DNA of 42,813 nucleotides, taken from NCBI GenBank assembly GCA_019694465.1, contig JAIBBV010000032.1, forward strand, positions 1 to 42,813, read 5' to 3'. Positions 1-8,451 of this stretch are shown in pieces (the first letter of the stretch is position 1; every line of letters begins with the position of its first letter). Below the pieces are notes generated by a model, which ran no database searches, was not told the DNA's origin, and worked only from the letters and a program-made list of their open reading frames with translations. Source of the stretch: Oligoflexia bacterium. GTDB lineage: Bacteria > Bdellovibrionota_C > UBA2361 > JAFLCA01. A program made the translations under genes and the position numbers.

Positions 1-996
1 GGTGTAGGCAGTGTGCTTGTTTTTGTTCCACAAATTGCAATTCTTTTCTTTTTCCTTGGACTCTTAGAGGACAGCGGATATTTGGCACGCGCCGCCTTTT
101 TGATGGACCGAATCATGCGCCAAGTTGGGCTTCAGGGGCGCTCTTTCATTCCACTTCTGAGTTCCTTTGCTTGCGCTATTCCGGGCATACTCTCTACCCG
201 TACAATCCCTTCATTTACAGATCGCCTAGCAACTATCCTGATAGCACCGCTGATGAGCTGTAGCGCCAGGCTGCCTGTATATACGCTTCTGATAGCGGCG
301 TTTATCCCAGAGCAGCGAGTCGCGGGGGTAATATCTCTGCAAGGACTAGTGCTACTCGCCATGTATCTACTTGGAGTCATCGCAGCAGCTATAGTGGCAT
401 GGATCTCAAAGCACACTTTACTACGTGGGGAGCCGGCCATATTTGTAATGGAAATGCCCCCTTTCAGGATGCCTTCTTTAATCCTGGCAGCCCGCGAGGC
501 GTACGATCGCATTATAATCTTTCTAAAAAGTGCTGGCACAATAATCCTAAGTTGCTCGGTAGTGCTGTGGTTTCTAGCCAGCTACCCTGAAGGTCCAGTC
601 GAGCAGTCTTTGGCTGGCCGGCTTGGCAAAACAATCGAACCTGTAATTGAGCCACTAGGCTTCAACTGGGAGATCGGAGTTGGAATAATAGCCTCATTCG
701 CAGCACGCGAAGTTTTTGTAACCTCTCTCTCGACTGTTTACAATCTTCAGTCTGCAGATGACGCCAATCACTCCATTACATTGGAACTTCGTGAAAGGCA
801 CCGCAATGGTAGCTTTTCGCTGGCTTCTGCGCTTTCTCTGATGGTGTTCTACGTATTTGCCTGTCAATGTATATCGACTTTGGCAGTATGTCGTCGCGAA
901 ACTGGGACGTGGTTTTGGCCAGCAGCTATGTTTGGGTACATGACCACACTCGCATACGCTGCAGCTTTCCTAACCTACCGCCTTATGCTGGGATAG
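1..996 (+). CDS. feoB: Ferrous iron transport protein B, C-terminal part (5' end outside window)
   Basis: This is the membrane part of FeoB, the GTP-driven Fe(II) importer of the inner membrane. The frame is open from the first base, so the N-terminal G domain and first membrane segments lie upstream. About 331 residues remain. Visible FeoB hallmarks are LLEDSGYLARAAFLMDR, the first Gate motif with its conserved cysteine (SFACAIPGILSTRTI), the segment APLMSCSARLPVYTLL with a second conserved cysteine, and several hydrophobic helices through AAREVFVTSLSTVYN to the end. The gene stops four bases before a small Cys-rich membrane ORF, an arrangement typical of feo operons. An AraC-type regulator follows. 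FeoA is not in view and may lie upstream. The gene looks intact where it is visible. Confidence 0.97.
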   Translation, partial: GVGSVLVFVPQIAILFFFLGLLEDSGYLARAAFLMDRIMRQVGLQGRSFIPLLSSFACAIPGILSTRTIPSFTDRLATILIAPLMSCSARLPVYTLLIAAFIPEQRVAGVISLQGLVLLAMYLLGVIAAAIVAWISKHTLLRGEPAIFVMEMPPFRMPSLILAAREAYDRIIIFLKSAGTIILSCSVVLWFLASYPEGPVEQSLAGRLGKTIEPVIEPLGFNWEIGVGIIASFAAREVFVTSLSTVYNLQSADDANHSITLELRERHRNGSFSLASALSLMVFYVFACQCISTLAVCRRETGTWFWPAAMFGYMTTLAYAAAFLTYRLMLG

Positions 997-1000
997 AATA

Positions 1001-1138
1001 GTGATACAAAAACTAATCGTATTTGTAATCCTCATTCTCGCGCTACGTGCCCTGGTACTGCACCTTCGCGGTGGCAAACAGTGCTGCTCATCAAAGGATT
1101 GTCATAAAAATTTGAATGAACGACACAAAAATCCTTGA
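1001..1138 (+). CDS. FeoB-associated Cys-rich membrane protein (45 aa)
   Basis: A GTG-started ORF of 45 codons begins four bases after the feoB stop. It encodes one N-terminal membrane helix (IQKLIVFVILILALRALVL), then a short basic stretch and a cysteine cluster, KQCCSSKDCHKN. This matches the small single-span, Cys-rich proteins encoded directly after feoB in many bacteria (FeoB-associated Cys-rich membrane protein family), thought to support FeoB at the membrane, possibly by binding iron; the exact role is not settled. There is no strong ribosome binding site, so translation may be coupled to feoB. Its 3' end overlaps the predicted start of the next regulator by 23 bases in another frame. 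The position and the helix-plus-cysteine layout make it convincing despite its size. Confidence 0.72.
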   Translation: MIQKLIVFVILILALRALVLHLRGGKQCCSSKDCHKNLNERHKNP

Positions 1139-2033
1139 ACATCATGTAGAGAATCTTGGTCGCTGTCTCGACTTCATCGAGGCGCACATCACCCGACGCA
1201 TGAGCGTACAAGATTTGGCCAAACAGGCTCGTATGTCGTTGTGGCATTTTCAGCGTGTGTTCCATGCCATCATCGGAGAACCAGCTAAGACTTACTTGCG
1301 CAGACGAAAATTGACGCACGCCTCGCGCATGTTACTTCAAAGCAATGCCTCACTTGAAGCTCTCGCTGTTGGAGCGGGATTCAGATCGCCAGAGGCATTC
1401 ACTCGCGCGTTTACCTCGCAGTTTGGAATGCCTCCCGGCACTTTTCGCAAACTAGGCAAAAGCCCCGAACTTCCCGCAGCCAGGGCCCGCATCGACCGGA
1501 CCTATGTGGAGATTATGTTTTCGAAGCTAAGTCGACCTAAGGTAACCATTCAAGAATTGCCAGCCATAAGGCTCTATGGAATTAGTGGAAAGTTTTATTC
1601 TTGCTTTTCCGATCGAACAGATAGCACGGTCGCCATTCCCAAACTTTGGATCGACTTGCATCAGCACCTTGGCGACCAAGGGCGCGCTCTTGCTAAAGGC
1701 TACCGCGGCTTAATAACAGCACCCAATGACGCACGCAGCGAGCAATTTACTTACCACGCTTGTGTCGAACCACTCGATTCAAGTAGCCCCATTCCAGCGG
1801 GACTAATTATGAAAGACAGCAGTCCTGGCCTGTATGCAACCTTTGAGCAAACCAATCCAGGAGCTAACGTTGTCCACAGTCTTAACTACGTCTTTTGCAT
1901 TTGGTTAGAACAAAGCGAGTACGAATTCGATACACGTGAAGAGTTCGAACTATATTCCCCTGAATACTCTCCAAATGACTCAACTGGCTGCTTTCACTAC
2001 GGAATTCCCGTCCGACCCAAAGCGCCTCGCTAA
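1116..2033 (+). CDS. AraC-family regulator with GyrI-like effector domain
   Basis: A 305-residue transcription factor. Residues about 10-110 form the double helix-turn-helix of the AraC/XylS family, with ITRRMSVQDLAKQARMSLWH as the first HTH and LEALAVGAGFRSPEAFTRAF with FGMPPGTFRK as the second. Residues about 145-305 look like a GyrI-like (SOUL/AraC effector-binding) small-molecule domain, starting at VTIQELPAIRLYGISGKF. This fold usually binds cationic or hydrophobic ligands and controls efflux or stress genes. The N-terminal DNA-binding, C-terminal effector order is that of Rob/SoxS-like multi-domain activators. The ATG start lies inside the preceding Cys-rich ORF and has only a distant AAGGA, so translational coupling to the feo genes is possible. 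Whether it regulates feo is not visible. Confidence 0.9.
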   Translation: MNDTKILEHHVENLGRCLDFIEAHITRRMSVQDLAKQARMSLWHFQRVFHAIIGEPAKTYLRRRKLTHASRMLLQSNASLEALAVGAGFRSPEAFTRAFTSQFGMPPGTFRKLGKSPELPAARARIDRTYVEIMFSKLSRPKVTIQELPAIRLYGISGKFYSCFSDRTDSTVAIPKLWIDLHQHLGDQGRALAKGYRGLITAPNDARSEQFTYHACVEPLDSSSPIPAGLIMKDSSPGLYATFEQTNPGANVVHSLNYVFCIWLEQSEYEFDTREEFELYSPEYSPNDSTGCFHYGIPVRPKAPR

Positions 2034-2143
2034 TAACGACAACACATTGAACTTATTGCGCTTAAACTAACTTCCAGCTCGTCTCTAACGAATCGCACAA
2101 AATATCAATGAGTAATTCGCCGCTCTCCCGTAGAACATTCTAC

Positions 2144-2150
2144 AGGAGGG
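2144..2150 (+). promoter_or_regulatory. Strong Shine-Dalgarno AGGAGGG before the ATPase gene
   Basis: AGGAGGG is one of the best ribosome binding sites in the window. It sits 12 bases before the ATG at 2163, slightly long. A nearer ATG at 2152 opens only a four-codon frame (ATGTCATTCCCATGA) whose stop TGA overlaps the real ATG. That tiny leader could couple translation to the ATPase start. Confidence 0.5.
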
Positions 2151-2162
2151 CATGTCATTCCC

Positions 2163-3884
2163 ATGATCTATCGCGTTCAGTTCCTAGAAAAGAAGGTCAG
2201 CGCTGAGCAGTGGACAACGATCCTAGATACTCTACGCCGTGGCCTAAAAACTTTTCGGCTCTTTATCCATGTGCATGGAGATAAATTTAACGTTTATCTT
2301 TCCTGCACTCGTAGCCCGCATGGCTTGAATGCGTCAATCTTCCCCTTACATATCGACCGCCCATGCCAAATGCCATTTCCTGAGCGCAGCGCCACCGCTC
2401 TCACCTTTCTTACAGGTGACATTATGGAGCAGGTGCTAAAAGTCAGTACCAAGGCAAAGAATGCCGAGCAGGCTCAACTTTGGATTAGCGTCACTTCGGG
2501 AACGCTGGCTAGATTATTTCCAGGCATGCGCAAACTGCGCCTAATGGTCCCAAGCGCTTGGGGTTGGGTTAAGAAAATAAGCCTGACTCCTATATCTATT
2601 CCACACTTTTTAGCCTTCGACCTCTCAAAGTCCCCCCAATATAACATGGAGGTCGTTAAGCCTAAGCTCAAGACTAACATTGAGTATGAGCTACCACTCG
2701 ACAATATTGGCGGATTGGCGCTGCAGTCAGCGCCAAATAGTTTTCTCAATCTGAGCAAAATTGACCATGGCAGACATTCCCTGATCGTTGGGCAAAGTGG
2801 TAGCGGAAAAAGCGAACTACTTAAGCTTGTAAGTCAGGAATTGTACGCTAGAGGTGTCGTAAAAAAACAAGGCCTTGTGATAATTGACCCGCATGGCAAG
2901 CTCTACGAGCAGCTCTCACCGCTAGTGCCTTGCTACAACCTTGATCCACAGAAGCAGCACATACAGTTCTTTGAAGGCAATTTGAATCCCTTAGCGTCCT
3001 CTGAGCTGTCACTAGATTTGATAGAATCACAACTTTCCAAGGAGACTCCGCTCGACATTCGCGGCAAACGCGTATTGCGCTTTGTTCTGTTTGCCCTCTT
3101 CGCTGGCAACGTAATGTCCTACGAAAACATTGCGCGCTTCATGAACGATGTTGAGTTCCGCATGAATATACTCGCACGTATTGAGTCTGATGTAGTGCGG
3201 GATTTTTTTAACACCGAATATCCGGAACTACGCAGCCGCTACTATGATAGCGCCATCTTGCCGATACTAAATATCGTTGGTGAATACCAGCTCAGCATTA
3301 GCAACGGGGAGCGTGTCTCCTTCCTAGAGGTATTTAGAAATAACCGCATCATTGTGGTATCGATCCCCCAAGGCCAAATGGGATCAAAGCTCACAAAACT
3401 TTACGGCGCCACTGTCATTCAGCAACTCTTTCTATACTCTCAATCCGGACTACTTAACTGTCCATTCCTGGTAATGATTGATGAGTTGCCTCTTGTATAT
3501 ACAAATGCCTTCAATCAAATCCTGGCCGAATCACGAAAATTTGGCCTTGCCTTGTGGGTTGTACAACAGTACCTGTCGCAGCTTCCCCAAGCTGGCCTTA
3601 GCAGCATATTTGCTAACATGTCAAATTACTTCTGCTTCAAAACTAACATCGATGACGCACAGATGCTGGCAGAGAATTTGAACTTGGAAATTGAGTCATT
3701 TTCAGAGAATCGCCTAAATCGTAGCCATAAAGAACTCGCCTCTAGCACCCTAGTTGATCAGTCACGCGGCGACCTCGTAGCGCGCCTAATGGTAGACGGG
3801 CGTTATATTCCAGCGGTGCGTCTACAGACTGATATCCATGCCTGGAACAAGGTTTCTCAAAATAGGAAGCGTGCCTATGCTTGA
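2163..3884 (+). CDS. HerA/TraD-like DNA-translocation ATPase
   Basis: A 573-residue P-loop ATPase of the HerA/FtsK superfamily, resembling type IV secretion coupling or conjugation ATPases (VirD4/TraD/VirB4 relatives). Walker A is GQSGSGKS at residues 210-217. LVIIDPHGKLYEQL (238-251) is the D-x-H-G segment typical of HerA/VirB4 ATPases. Walker B is FLVMIDELPLV at 435-445, followed by ILAESRKFGLALWVVQQYLS, which matches the R-K-x-G-x-x-x-x-x-x-Q-Q sensor region, and then FANMSNYFCFKTN. The first 190 residues are a separate domain with no motif I recognise and no clear membrane helix. The next gene overlaps its 3' end by eight bases, so the two are a translational unit. No relaxase, pilin or other secretion component is nearby, so a full conjugation system is not supported. 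Specific substrate is unknown. Confidence 0.82.
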   Translation: MIYRVQFLEKKVSAEQWTTILDTLRRGLKTFRLFIHVHGDKFNVYLSCTRSPHGLNASIFPLHIDRPCQMPFPERSATALTFLTGDIMEQVLKVSTKAKNAEQAQLWISVTSGTLARLFPGMRKLRLMVPSAWGWVKKISLTPISIPHFLAFDLSKSPQYNMEVVKPKLKTNIEYELPLDNIGGLALQSAPNSFLNLSKIDHGRHSLIVGQSGSGKSELLKLVSQELYARGVVKKQGLVIIDPHGKLYEQLSPLVPCYNLDPQKQHIQFFEGNLNPLASSELSLDLIESQLSKETPLDIRGKRVLRFVLFALFAGNVMSYENIARFMNDVEFRMNILARIESDVVRDFFNTEYPELRSRYYDSAILPILNIVGEYQLSISNGERVSFLEVFRNNRIIVVSIPQGQMGSKLTKLYGATVIQQLFLYSQSGLLNCPFLVMIDELPLVYTNAFNQILAESRKFGLALWVVQQYLSQLPQAGLSSIFANMSNYFCFKTNIDDAQMLAENLNLEIESFSENRLNRSHKELASSTLVDQSRGDLVARLMVDGRYIPAVRLQTDIHAWNKVSQNRKRAYA

Positions 3885-4599
3885 TCCTCTTCAAATACTA
3901 AATAAGATTTGGAAGACCCTATTCGACGCTGATTTCAGCGGCGATATTCCGCTGTTCCAGGCAAAGTTTTGCGCGGACATACCGATTCCTATTTTTCAAC
4001 AATCGATAAGTGGAACCGACCTTGTTGCCAGCTCAAAACCCTACCCTCGTCTTATCTCCCAGAGTAATTTGCTGTCGCAAGCGCCAGATGGGGTCACAGT
4101 TAGTCCTGCCACAAACCAATCACTGGATCAAATTGTAGATGCCGCGCTAGAGGACATCTGTTTCTGCGGGGACAATGTCTATAACTCCAGTGACATAAGC
4201 TTGTGTGATAACATTTTTGGATCTACTGACGTGCACTGCTCCCGCTCGATTCACAATGCACAGCACGTTGTCTTGAGTGCCAACAGTATTGGTCTTGAGT
4301 ATGCGGCAGCCTGCGACAGCAGTGGGTATTCTCAATTTGTAATACGCGCTGTCGATTCAGGAAACTGTTGCCGTTGTTTTGATATCTATCAATCAGGAAA
4401 GTGCTCTAATGCCTATTTCATAAGTAACTGTTACGATGTGCACGATAGTATTCTGTGCTACAACTTGCGCTCCAAGCGCTATTGCATCGGCAATCGTCAA
4501 TTCAGCCAAGCTGACTACAATCACGCCAAGCCACGAGTGCTAGAGCGTCTGCTAAGCAGCGGCTTCCGTCCGATGTATCAGCTGATTAAGTGCGGTTAA
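3877..4599 (+). CDS. Cys-rich repeat protein, partner of the ATPase
   Basis: A 240-residue protein starting at an ATG that overlaps the ATPase stop by eight bases, with AGGAAG seven bases upstream; a longer frame from 3838 lacks such support. Residues 1-90 show no known motif. Residues about 93-210 are Cys/Asn/Ser-rich with short imperfect repeats (CDNIFGSTDVHCSRSIHNAQ; CCRCFDIYQSGKCSNAYF), suggesting a beta-helix-like solenoid. Twelve of the fourteen cysteines lie there. The end, CYNLRSKRYCIGNRQFSQADY, closely resembles from memory the terminal motif (C-x-N-L-R-x-K-x-Y-C-I-x-N-x-Q-x-S/T-x-x-x-Y) of Cys-rich repeat proteins frequent in Candidate Phyla Radiation genomes, sometimes mislabelled caib/baif family proteins. 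That similarity needs a profile search. The function is unknown; there is no signal peptide, so it is probably cytoplasmic. Confidence 0.7.
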   Translation: MLDPLQILNKIWKTLFDADFSGDIPLFQAKFCADIPIPIFQQSISGTDLVASSKPYPRLISQSNLLSQAPDGVTVSPATNQSLDQIVDAALEDICFCGDNVYNSSDISLCDNIFGSTDVHCSRSIHNAQHVVLSANSIGLEYAAACDSSGYSQFVIRAVDSGNCCRCFDIYQSGKCSNAYFISNCYDVHDSILCYNLRSKRYCIGNRQFSQADYNHAKPRVLERLLSSGFRPMYQLIKCG

Positions 4600-4800
4600 A
4601 TGACAGCGGCCGCTCTTAGTAATGCTAGCTCCTGAGCAGGCTAAGAATTTCACCTAAGACAGCAAAACCCTAGGTCGCAGTTAGCACCACCGTGGGCGTG
4701 GATTGTCGCTGTGCAGTACCTTGCCTAACCTCTAGTGTTTACAGCCATTTCCAGAGTCCAGGATTTCGAATTTTAGCCTTACCAAGTTGGAGCGCATCTT

Positions 4801-4829
4801 GCACATTGTGCAGAGCGTGTTCAATGTGC
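4801..4829. repeat. Inverted repeat (8-bp stem) upstream of the beta-helix gene
   Basis: GCACATTG at 4801-4808 pairs perfectly with CAATGTGC at 4822-4829 across a 13-base loop. It lies 18 bases before the preferred start at 4847. It could be an operator or a leader hairpin. The rest of 4600-4846 shows no gene. Confidence 0.4.
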
Positions 4830-4846
4830 CTTGGTTGTTGGATGTC

Positions 4847-7009
4847 ATGTCACTAGAATTTCGTACTCGAGAGCTATGCGCTCTATTGCTCGTTCTCCTC
4901 GTTATGACCGGATCGGGCTGGGCGGAGAGCGCATCAGCCTCTTTGCCACGATTCTGTCGGCAAGGCATTTCTCAGCTTTCCGATTCATCCCTTGACGCTG
5001 CTATTGCCGGATCCAAGAGAAAGCTTAATGTGATTGTCAGTGCTATTCGTTCCTTGCAGCGCGAACTCAAATTTACACGTGGCCTAAACCGTCGACGATT
5101 GAAAGCAAAAATAGGGCTATATCTGGCTGCCAAAGCAGCGGTAAGGGCATGCTTGTTAAGGGCATCTAATGAGCGGCGTTTGCGAAAGCGGCCCAAGGCC
5201 ACCCCAACGTCGACCACAACGGCAACACCGACTATTACCGCTACTCCGATTAGCACTATCATTGCGACCGCCACGCCTGGCAGCACGGGTAGTCCCCAGC
5301 CAACTCCAACTGCATCAGTCTCGCCAACTGCTACCCCTCCAGCGAGTCGACGCTTTGCAAGCTGCTCAAACGGACTGGATGATGACGGCGACGGATTCAC
5401 GGATCAAAACAGCTTTGGCTGTTTTGGGCCCAATCAGTCTGAGCTTCCCTATTCTGGATCGAACTACGGAACAGATTCATTCGGCTGGACCCATGTCGCA
5501 CCTTCTCCAGATACTCGAATCATTTACGTTAGCAACTCGGAAGGGAGCGACTCCAACAACGGCTTATCGCCGGCCTACCCCGTTAAGACGTTGGCGCATG
5601 GCGAAGCACTACTTCGGCACATCTACCCCGATTGGTTGCTTTTAAAGCGCGGAGACATATGGAACGAGAGTCTTTCGATTCAGCACTCCGGTCGAAGTGC
5701 GACCGAACGACTGCTTATAGGCAGCTATGGAAATTCTAGCGCTCGTCCTTTGATAAAGTCTGGCGCAAATAATGGCATTTCAATACAAGGCGGTGGCGGC
5801 ACGCCAGCCAGCAGTAGCAATCTTGCCATAATTGGACTGCATTTGCAGGCCAATACGCGTATACCTGGTTCACCCGACTACACTGGCGTCGATGGTGGCA
5901 GCGGTTTCCTCTATCTGCGGCCTGGGGAGCATTTATTGCTCGAGGACATGCAAATCGAATACTACGTCGTAAATCTGTCGGTGCAAGCAGAGGGCGATGG
6001 TTTATACGATTTTGTGCTGCGGCGGTCTATTGTAACTGACGCATATGGGGTTGAGGGCGTCAGCCACTCACAGGGAATTTATGCCTCCCAAATTCATGGT
6101 GGCCTGATTGAAGAAAATGTTTTTGATCACAATGGCTGGCTTGAGTCTGGCCCGGCCGGTACTGAGGCAACCATCTTCAACCACAACTTGTACATTAGTG
6201 CCTATGTGCCAACCACAGGCATGGTTGTGCGGAGAAATATTATTGCTAGGGCTTCCAGTAATGGAATGCAACTTCGACCTGGGGGCGATGTAGTTGATAA
6301 TCTCTTCCTTAAGAACTCAATTGCAATGTTTGTTGGCGTCAGTCCAAGCACGATAATCGGGAATGTGGTCCTTGACGCTAAAGATATTTCCCCTAGAGTT
6401 GGCGAGCAGCGTTGCATGGGTATTGAAGTCCAACCTGATACTCCGTCTTTGTTGATGCAAGGCAATATTGTCGCAAATGCAGAGAGCACAAATTACCCCT
6501 ATGGCTTTGCGTACAAGGTTATTGGCGGCGGCGCCGTCGCGCAGAACATTTCGATGATAGACAACATCGCTTACAATTGGCTCGGCGCGGGCCTAACCCT
6601 GGAATCCGACAGTGTTGATTCTATTCAGATCACGCGTAATGTGTTTGAGTCTACGCGGCTAGGAATGAGCCTTATTTCTCAGTCTGGAGCTTTGGGGGCG
6701 CCAGTGCTTAGTCTTGCCCAAAACGCATATTACGCAGCTCTGCCAGCATCTCAGTGGTTTTCGATAAATTACATCTCCACATCCATGTTGCAGTGGACTA
6801 GTTCGACTCAAGAGGTCGGCGCTACATCGACGCAGATAGTTTTCCCGGAACCTAACCGCTCAATGGCTACCTATAATACTCAGATTGGCGGCGAGGGAAC
6901 TCTAGAGGCATTCTTAGTGCAGACTCGCACTCAGACCAAGTCAACCTGGCGCACAGATCTTACCGCAGACGCCGCAATCGCCTATATTCGCGCCGGCTTC
7001 GGCAGATAG
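4847..7009 (+). CDS. Secreted right-handed parallel beta-helix protein
   Basis: A large exported protein, 720 residues from the ATG at 4847, chosen because it begins a clear signal peptide (MSLEFRTRELCALLLVLLVM then TGSGWAES); an in-frame TTG at 4787 would bury it. After a basic helical segment (about 25-97) comes a Thr/Pro-rich linker (about 98-147) such as TPTSTTTATPTITATP, then a short Cys-flanked motif CSNGLDDDGDGFTDQNSFGC that resembles a calcium-binding loop. From about residue 205 the sequence IYVSNSEGSDSNNGLSP opens a parallel beta-helix (pectate-lyase-like, repeated N-x-I/V-x-N/D rungs such as NVVLDAKDIS and NIAYNWLGAG). The family includes polysaccharide lyases and surface adhesins; no catalytic residues can be assigned. 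It stands alone, with 248 bases downstream before the next gene. Confidence 0.83.
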   Translation: MSLEFRTRELCALLLVLLVMTGSGWAESASASLPRFCRQGISQLSDSSLDAAIAGSKRKLNVIVSAIRSLQRELKFTRGLNRRRLKAKIGLYLAAKAAVRACLLRASNERRLRKRPKATPTSTTTATPTITATPISTIIATATPGSTGSPQPTPTASVSPTATPPASRRFASCSNGLDDDGDGFTDQNSFGCFGPNQSELPYSGSNYGTDSFGWTHVAPSPDTRIIYVSNSEGSDSNNGLSPAYPVKTLAHGEALLRHIYPDWLLLKRGDIWNESLSIQHSGRSATERLLIGSYGNSSARPLIKSGANNGISIQGGGGTPASSSNLAIIGLHLQANTRIPGSPDYTGVDGGSGFLYLRPGEHLLLEDMQIEYYVVNLSVQAEGDGLYDFVLRRSIVTDAYGVEGVSHSQGIYASQIHGGLIEENVFDHNGWLESGPAGTEATIFNHNLYISAYVPTTGMVVRRNIIARASSNGMQLRPGGDVVDNLFLKNSIAMFVGVSPSTIIGNVVLDAKDISPRVGEQRCMGIEVQPDTPSLLMQGNIVANAESTNYPYGFAYKVIGGGAVAQNISMIDNIAYNWLGAGLTLESDSVDSIQITRNVFESTRLGMSLISQSGALGAPVLSLAQNAYYAALPASQWFSINYISTSMLQWTSSTQEVGATSTQIVFPEPNRSMATYNTQIGGEGTLEAFLVQTRTQTKSTWRTDLTADAAIAYIRAGFGR

Positions 7010-7180
7010 AGTTGCCCCCCAACTTGTGCGACCACGGCAGTGTTGACTGCCTTAGTGCGCATAAGATCTTTCAGTAGAAAAATCGACCGTGGCATTCAAT
7101 TCGAATGGGATTGCTCAGTTGACCAGCAATGCGTGCACGTCGAATGTGTCCATCCTTGCAACGATGGCTGCGTAGCACAC

Positions 7181-7202
7181 CTAGGAAGGAATCCCCTTCT
7201 AG
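7181..7202. other. Hairpin-forming inverted repeat in the 7010-7257 gap
   Basis: CTAGGAAGG at 7181-7189 pairs with CCTTCTAG at 7195-7202 with one bulged base. It could end the beta-helix transcript, but there is no T tract. The 7010-7257 gap holds no convincing gene. Confidence 0.3.
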
Positions 7203-7257
7203 CAGCACTACATTCTAAAGTGATAAAAGTGTATGCTACTCAAGAGGAACAACTTGC

Positions 7258-8451
7258 ATGTCTTTTATAGTACCTAGCGCCAAGGATGTTGTGCGATTAA
7301 AACTCGCGCGGGACCATATGCGCCATATTAAGCAAGGATTCCCATGGATCTACCGTGATTGGCTAGCAGAGGTGCCCAAAGCGCCAGCTGGCACACGCGC
7401 CTTAGTGCGCGACAAAGAGGGACAGCTTTTTGCCTTTGGTATGTACGATCCAGAAAGCCCTATCGCTGTTCGTGTTTGTGCCCTTGAGAAAGAGCAACTG
7501 GGCGATGAACTTATTCTTAGCCGCCTAGCAGCAGCTCGCGATCTACGCTCAAGAGCCCTCAACACATTAACAAACGGGTTTCGTCTTATTAATGGAGAAG
7601 GAGATGGACTACCAGGGCTTGTGTGTGACGTATATGACAAGCATGCAGTACTGAAACTCGATGGAGACGGCCCAAGTGGCTTCTGGAATATTCAAGAAAT
7701 AGCCCACTGGCTATCTAAGCAGGCAGGCTACCAAGTAGTTTACCAAAAGCCGCGCCCGGACAGCTCGCAGCAAGGCAAAGTAATTCTCGGCACGCTCAAG
7801 GAGACGCGAGTCCCTTTCGTCGAAAATGGTCTCAAGTTCGAGGCCGATATCATCCATGGTCAAAAGTCAGGCTTTTTCTTCGACCAGCGTGACAATCGCC
7901 TACGCTTTGGGCGCTTAGCTCAAGCAAGAACTGTCTTGAATCTCTTCGGCTATACCGGGGGCTTTTCAGTATACGCGGGCATGGCAGGCGCACGATCGGT
8001 AACGACTGTCGACCTGGCAAAACCAGCCATCGAGTGGGCCAAGAGTAACTGGACACTAAATAAACTTCCAGAAAATGCACATGAGGCTATTGCCCAAGAC
8101 GCATTCGAATTTCTTGATGCAGCAAAGCAAGCTAGTCGTTTATGGGACCTAATTGTAGTCGATCCACCTTCGTTTGCGCCTGCCGAGCGACACGTTGAAC
8201 GGGCGAAAGAAAGTTACCAAAACCTTTTCATTGCAGCGCTGCACGTTCTTTCGCCTGGCGGCACAATCGCATTTTCGTCCTGCTCAAGTCACATCCCTGG
8301 AGACATGTTTCTCGAGATCTGCAAAACGGCAGTGTCAAAGACGCGCCGACGGGCCAAGGTAATTGGCTCGTTTGGGCAACCCGAGGACCACCCCTACCCG
8401 CTAGTGTGCCCTGAATTATGCTACCTTAAATTTGTCTTACTAAGCTGTTGA
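7258..8451 (+). CDS. rlmI: Class I rRNA large-subunit methyltransferase, RlmI-like
   Basis: A 397-residue S-adenosylmethionine-dependent RNA methyltransferase of the RlmI (YccW) family, which makes 5-methylcytosine in 23S rRNA (position 1962 in E. coli). Residues about 10-85 are the PUA RNA-binding domain (HIKQGFPWIYRDWL...). Family signatures follow: INGEGDGLPGLVCDVYD (111-127), GQKSGFFFDQRDNR (201-214), SAM motif I NLFGYTGGFSVYA (228-240), VDPPSFAP (301-308), and SSCSSH with the candidate catalytic Cys342. Length is normal for the family. The ATG is preceded by GAGGA at good spacing. Its last 31 bases overlap, tail to tail, the end of thymidine kinase on the other strand. Substrate position is inferred from the family only. 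Confidence 0.9.
   Translation: MSFIVPSAKDVVRLKLARDHMRHIKQGFPWIYRDWLAEVPKAPAGTRALVRDKEGQLFAFGMYDPESPIAVRVCALEKEQLGDELILSRLAAARDLRSRALNTLTNGFRLINGEGDGLPGLVCDVYDKHAVLKLDGDGPSGFWNIQEIAHWLSKQAGYQVVYQKPRPDSSQQGKVILGTLKETRVPFVENGLKFEADIIHGQKSGFFFDQRDNRLRFGRLAQARTVLNLFGYTGGFSVYAGMAGARSVTTVDLAKPAIEWAKSNWTLNKLPENAHEAIAQDAFEFLDAAKQASRLWDLIVVDPPSFAPAERHVERAKESYQNLFIAALHVLSPGGTIAFSSCSSHIPGDMFLEICKTAVSKTRRRAKVIGSFGQPEDHPYPLVCPELCYLKFVLLSC

Noticed and set aside
2163..4599. A complete conjugative system around the HerA/TraD-like ATPase
   Set aside because: No relaxase, VirB4-like second ATPase, pilin, integrase or attachment site is visible nearby.
7040..7270. 76-residue plus-strand ORF overlapping the rlmI start
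   Set aside because: No ribosome binding site, no known motif, and it overlaps the well-supported start of the methyltransferase gene.
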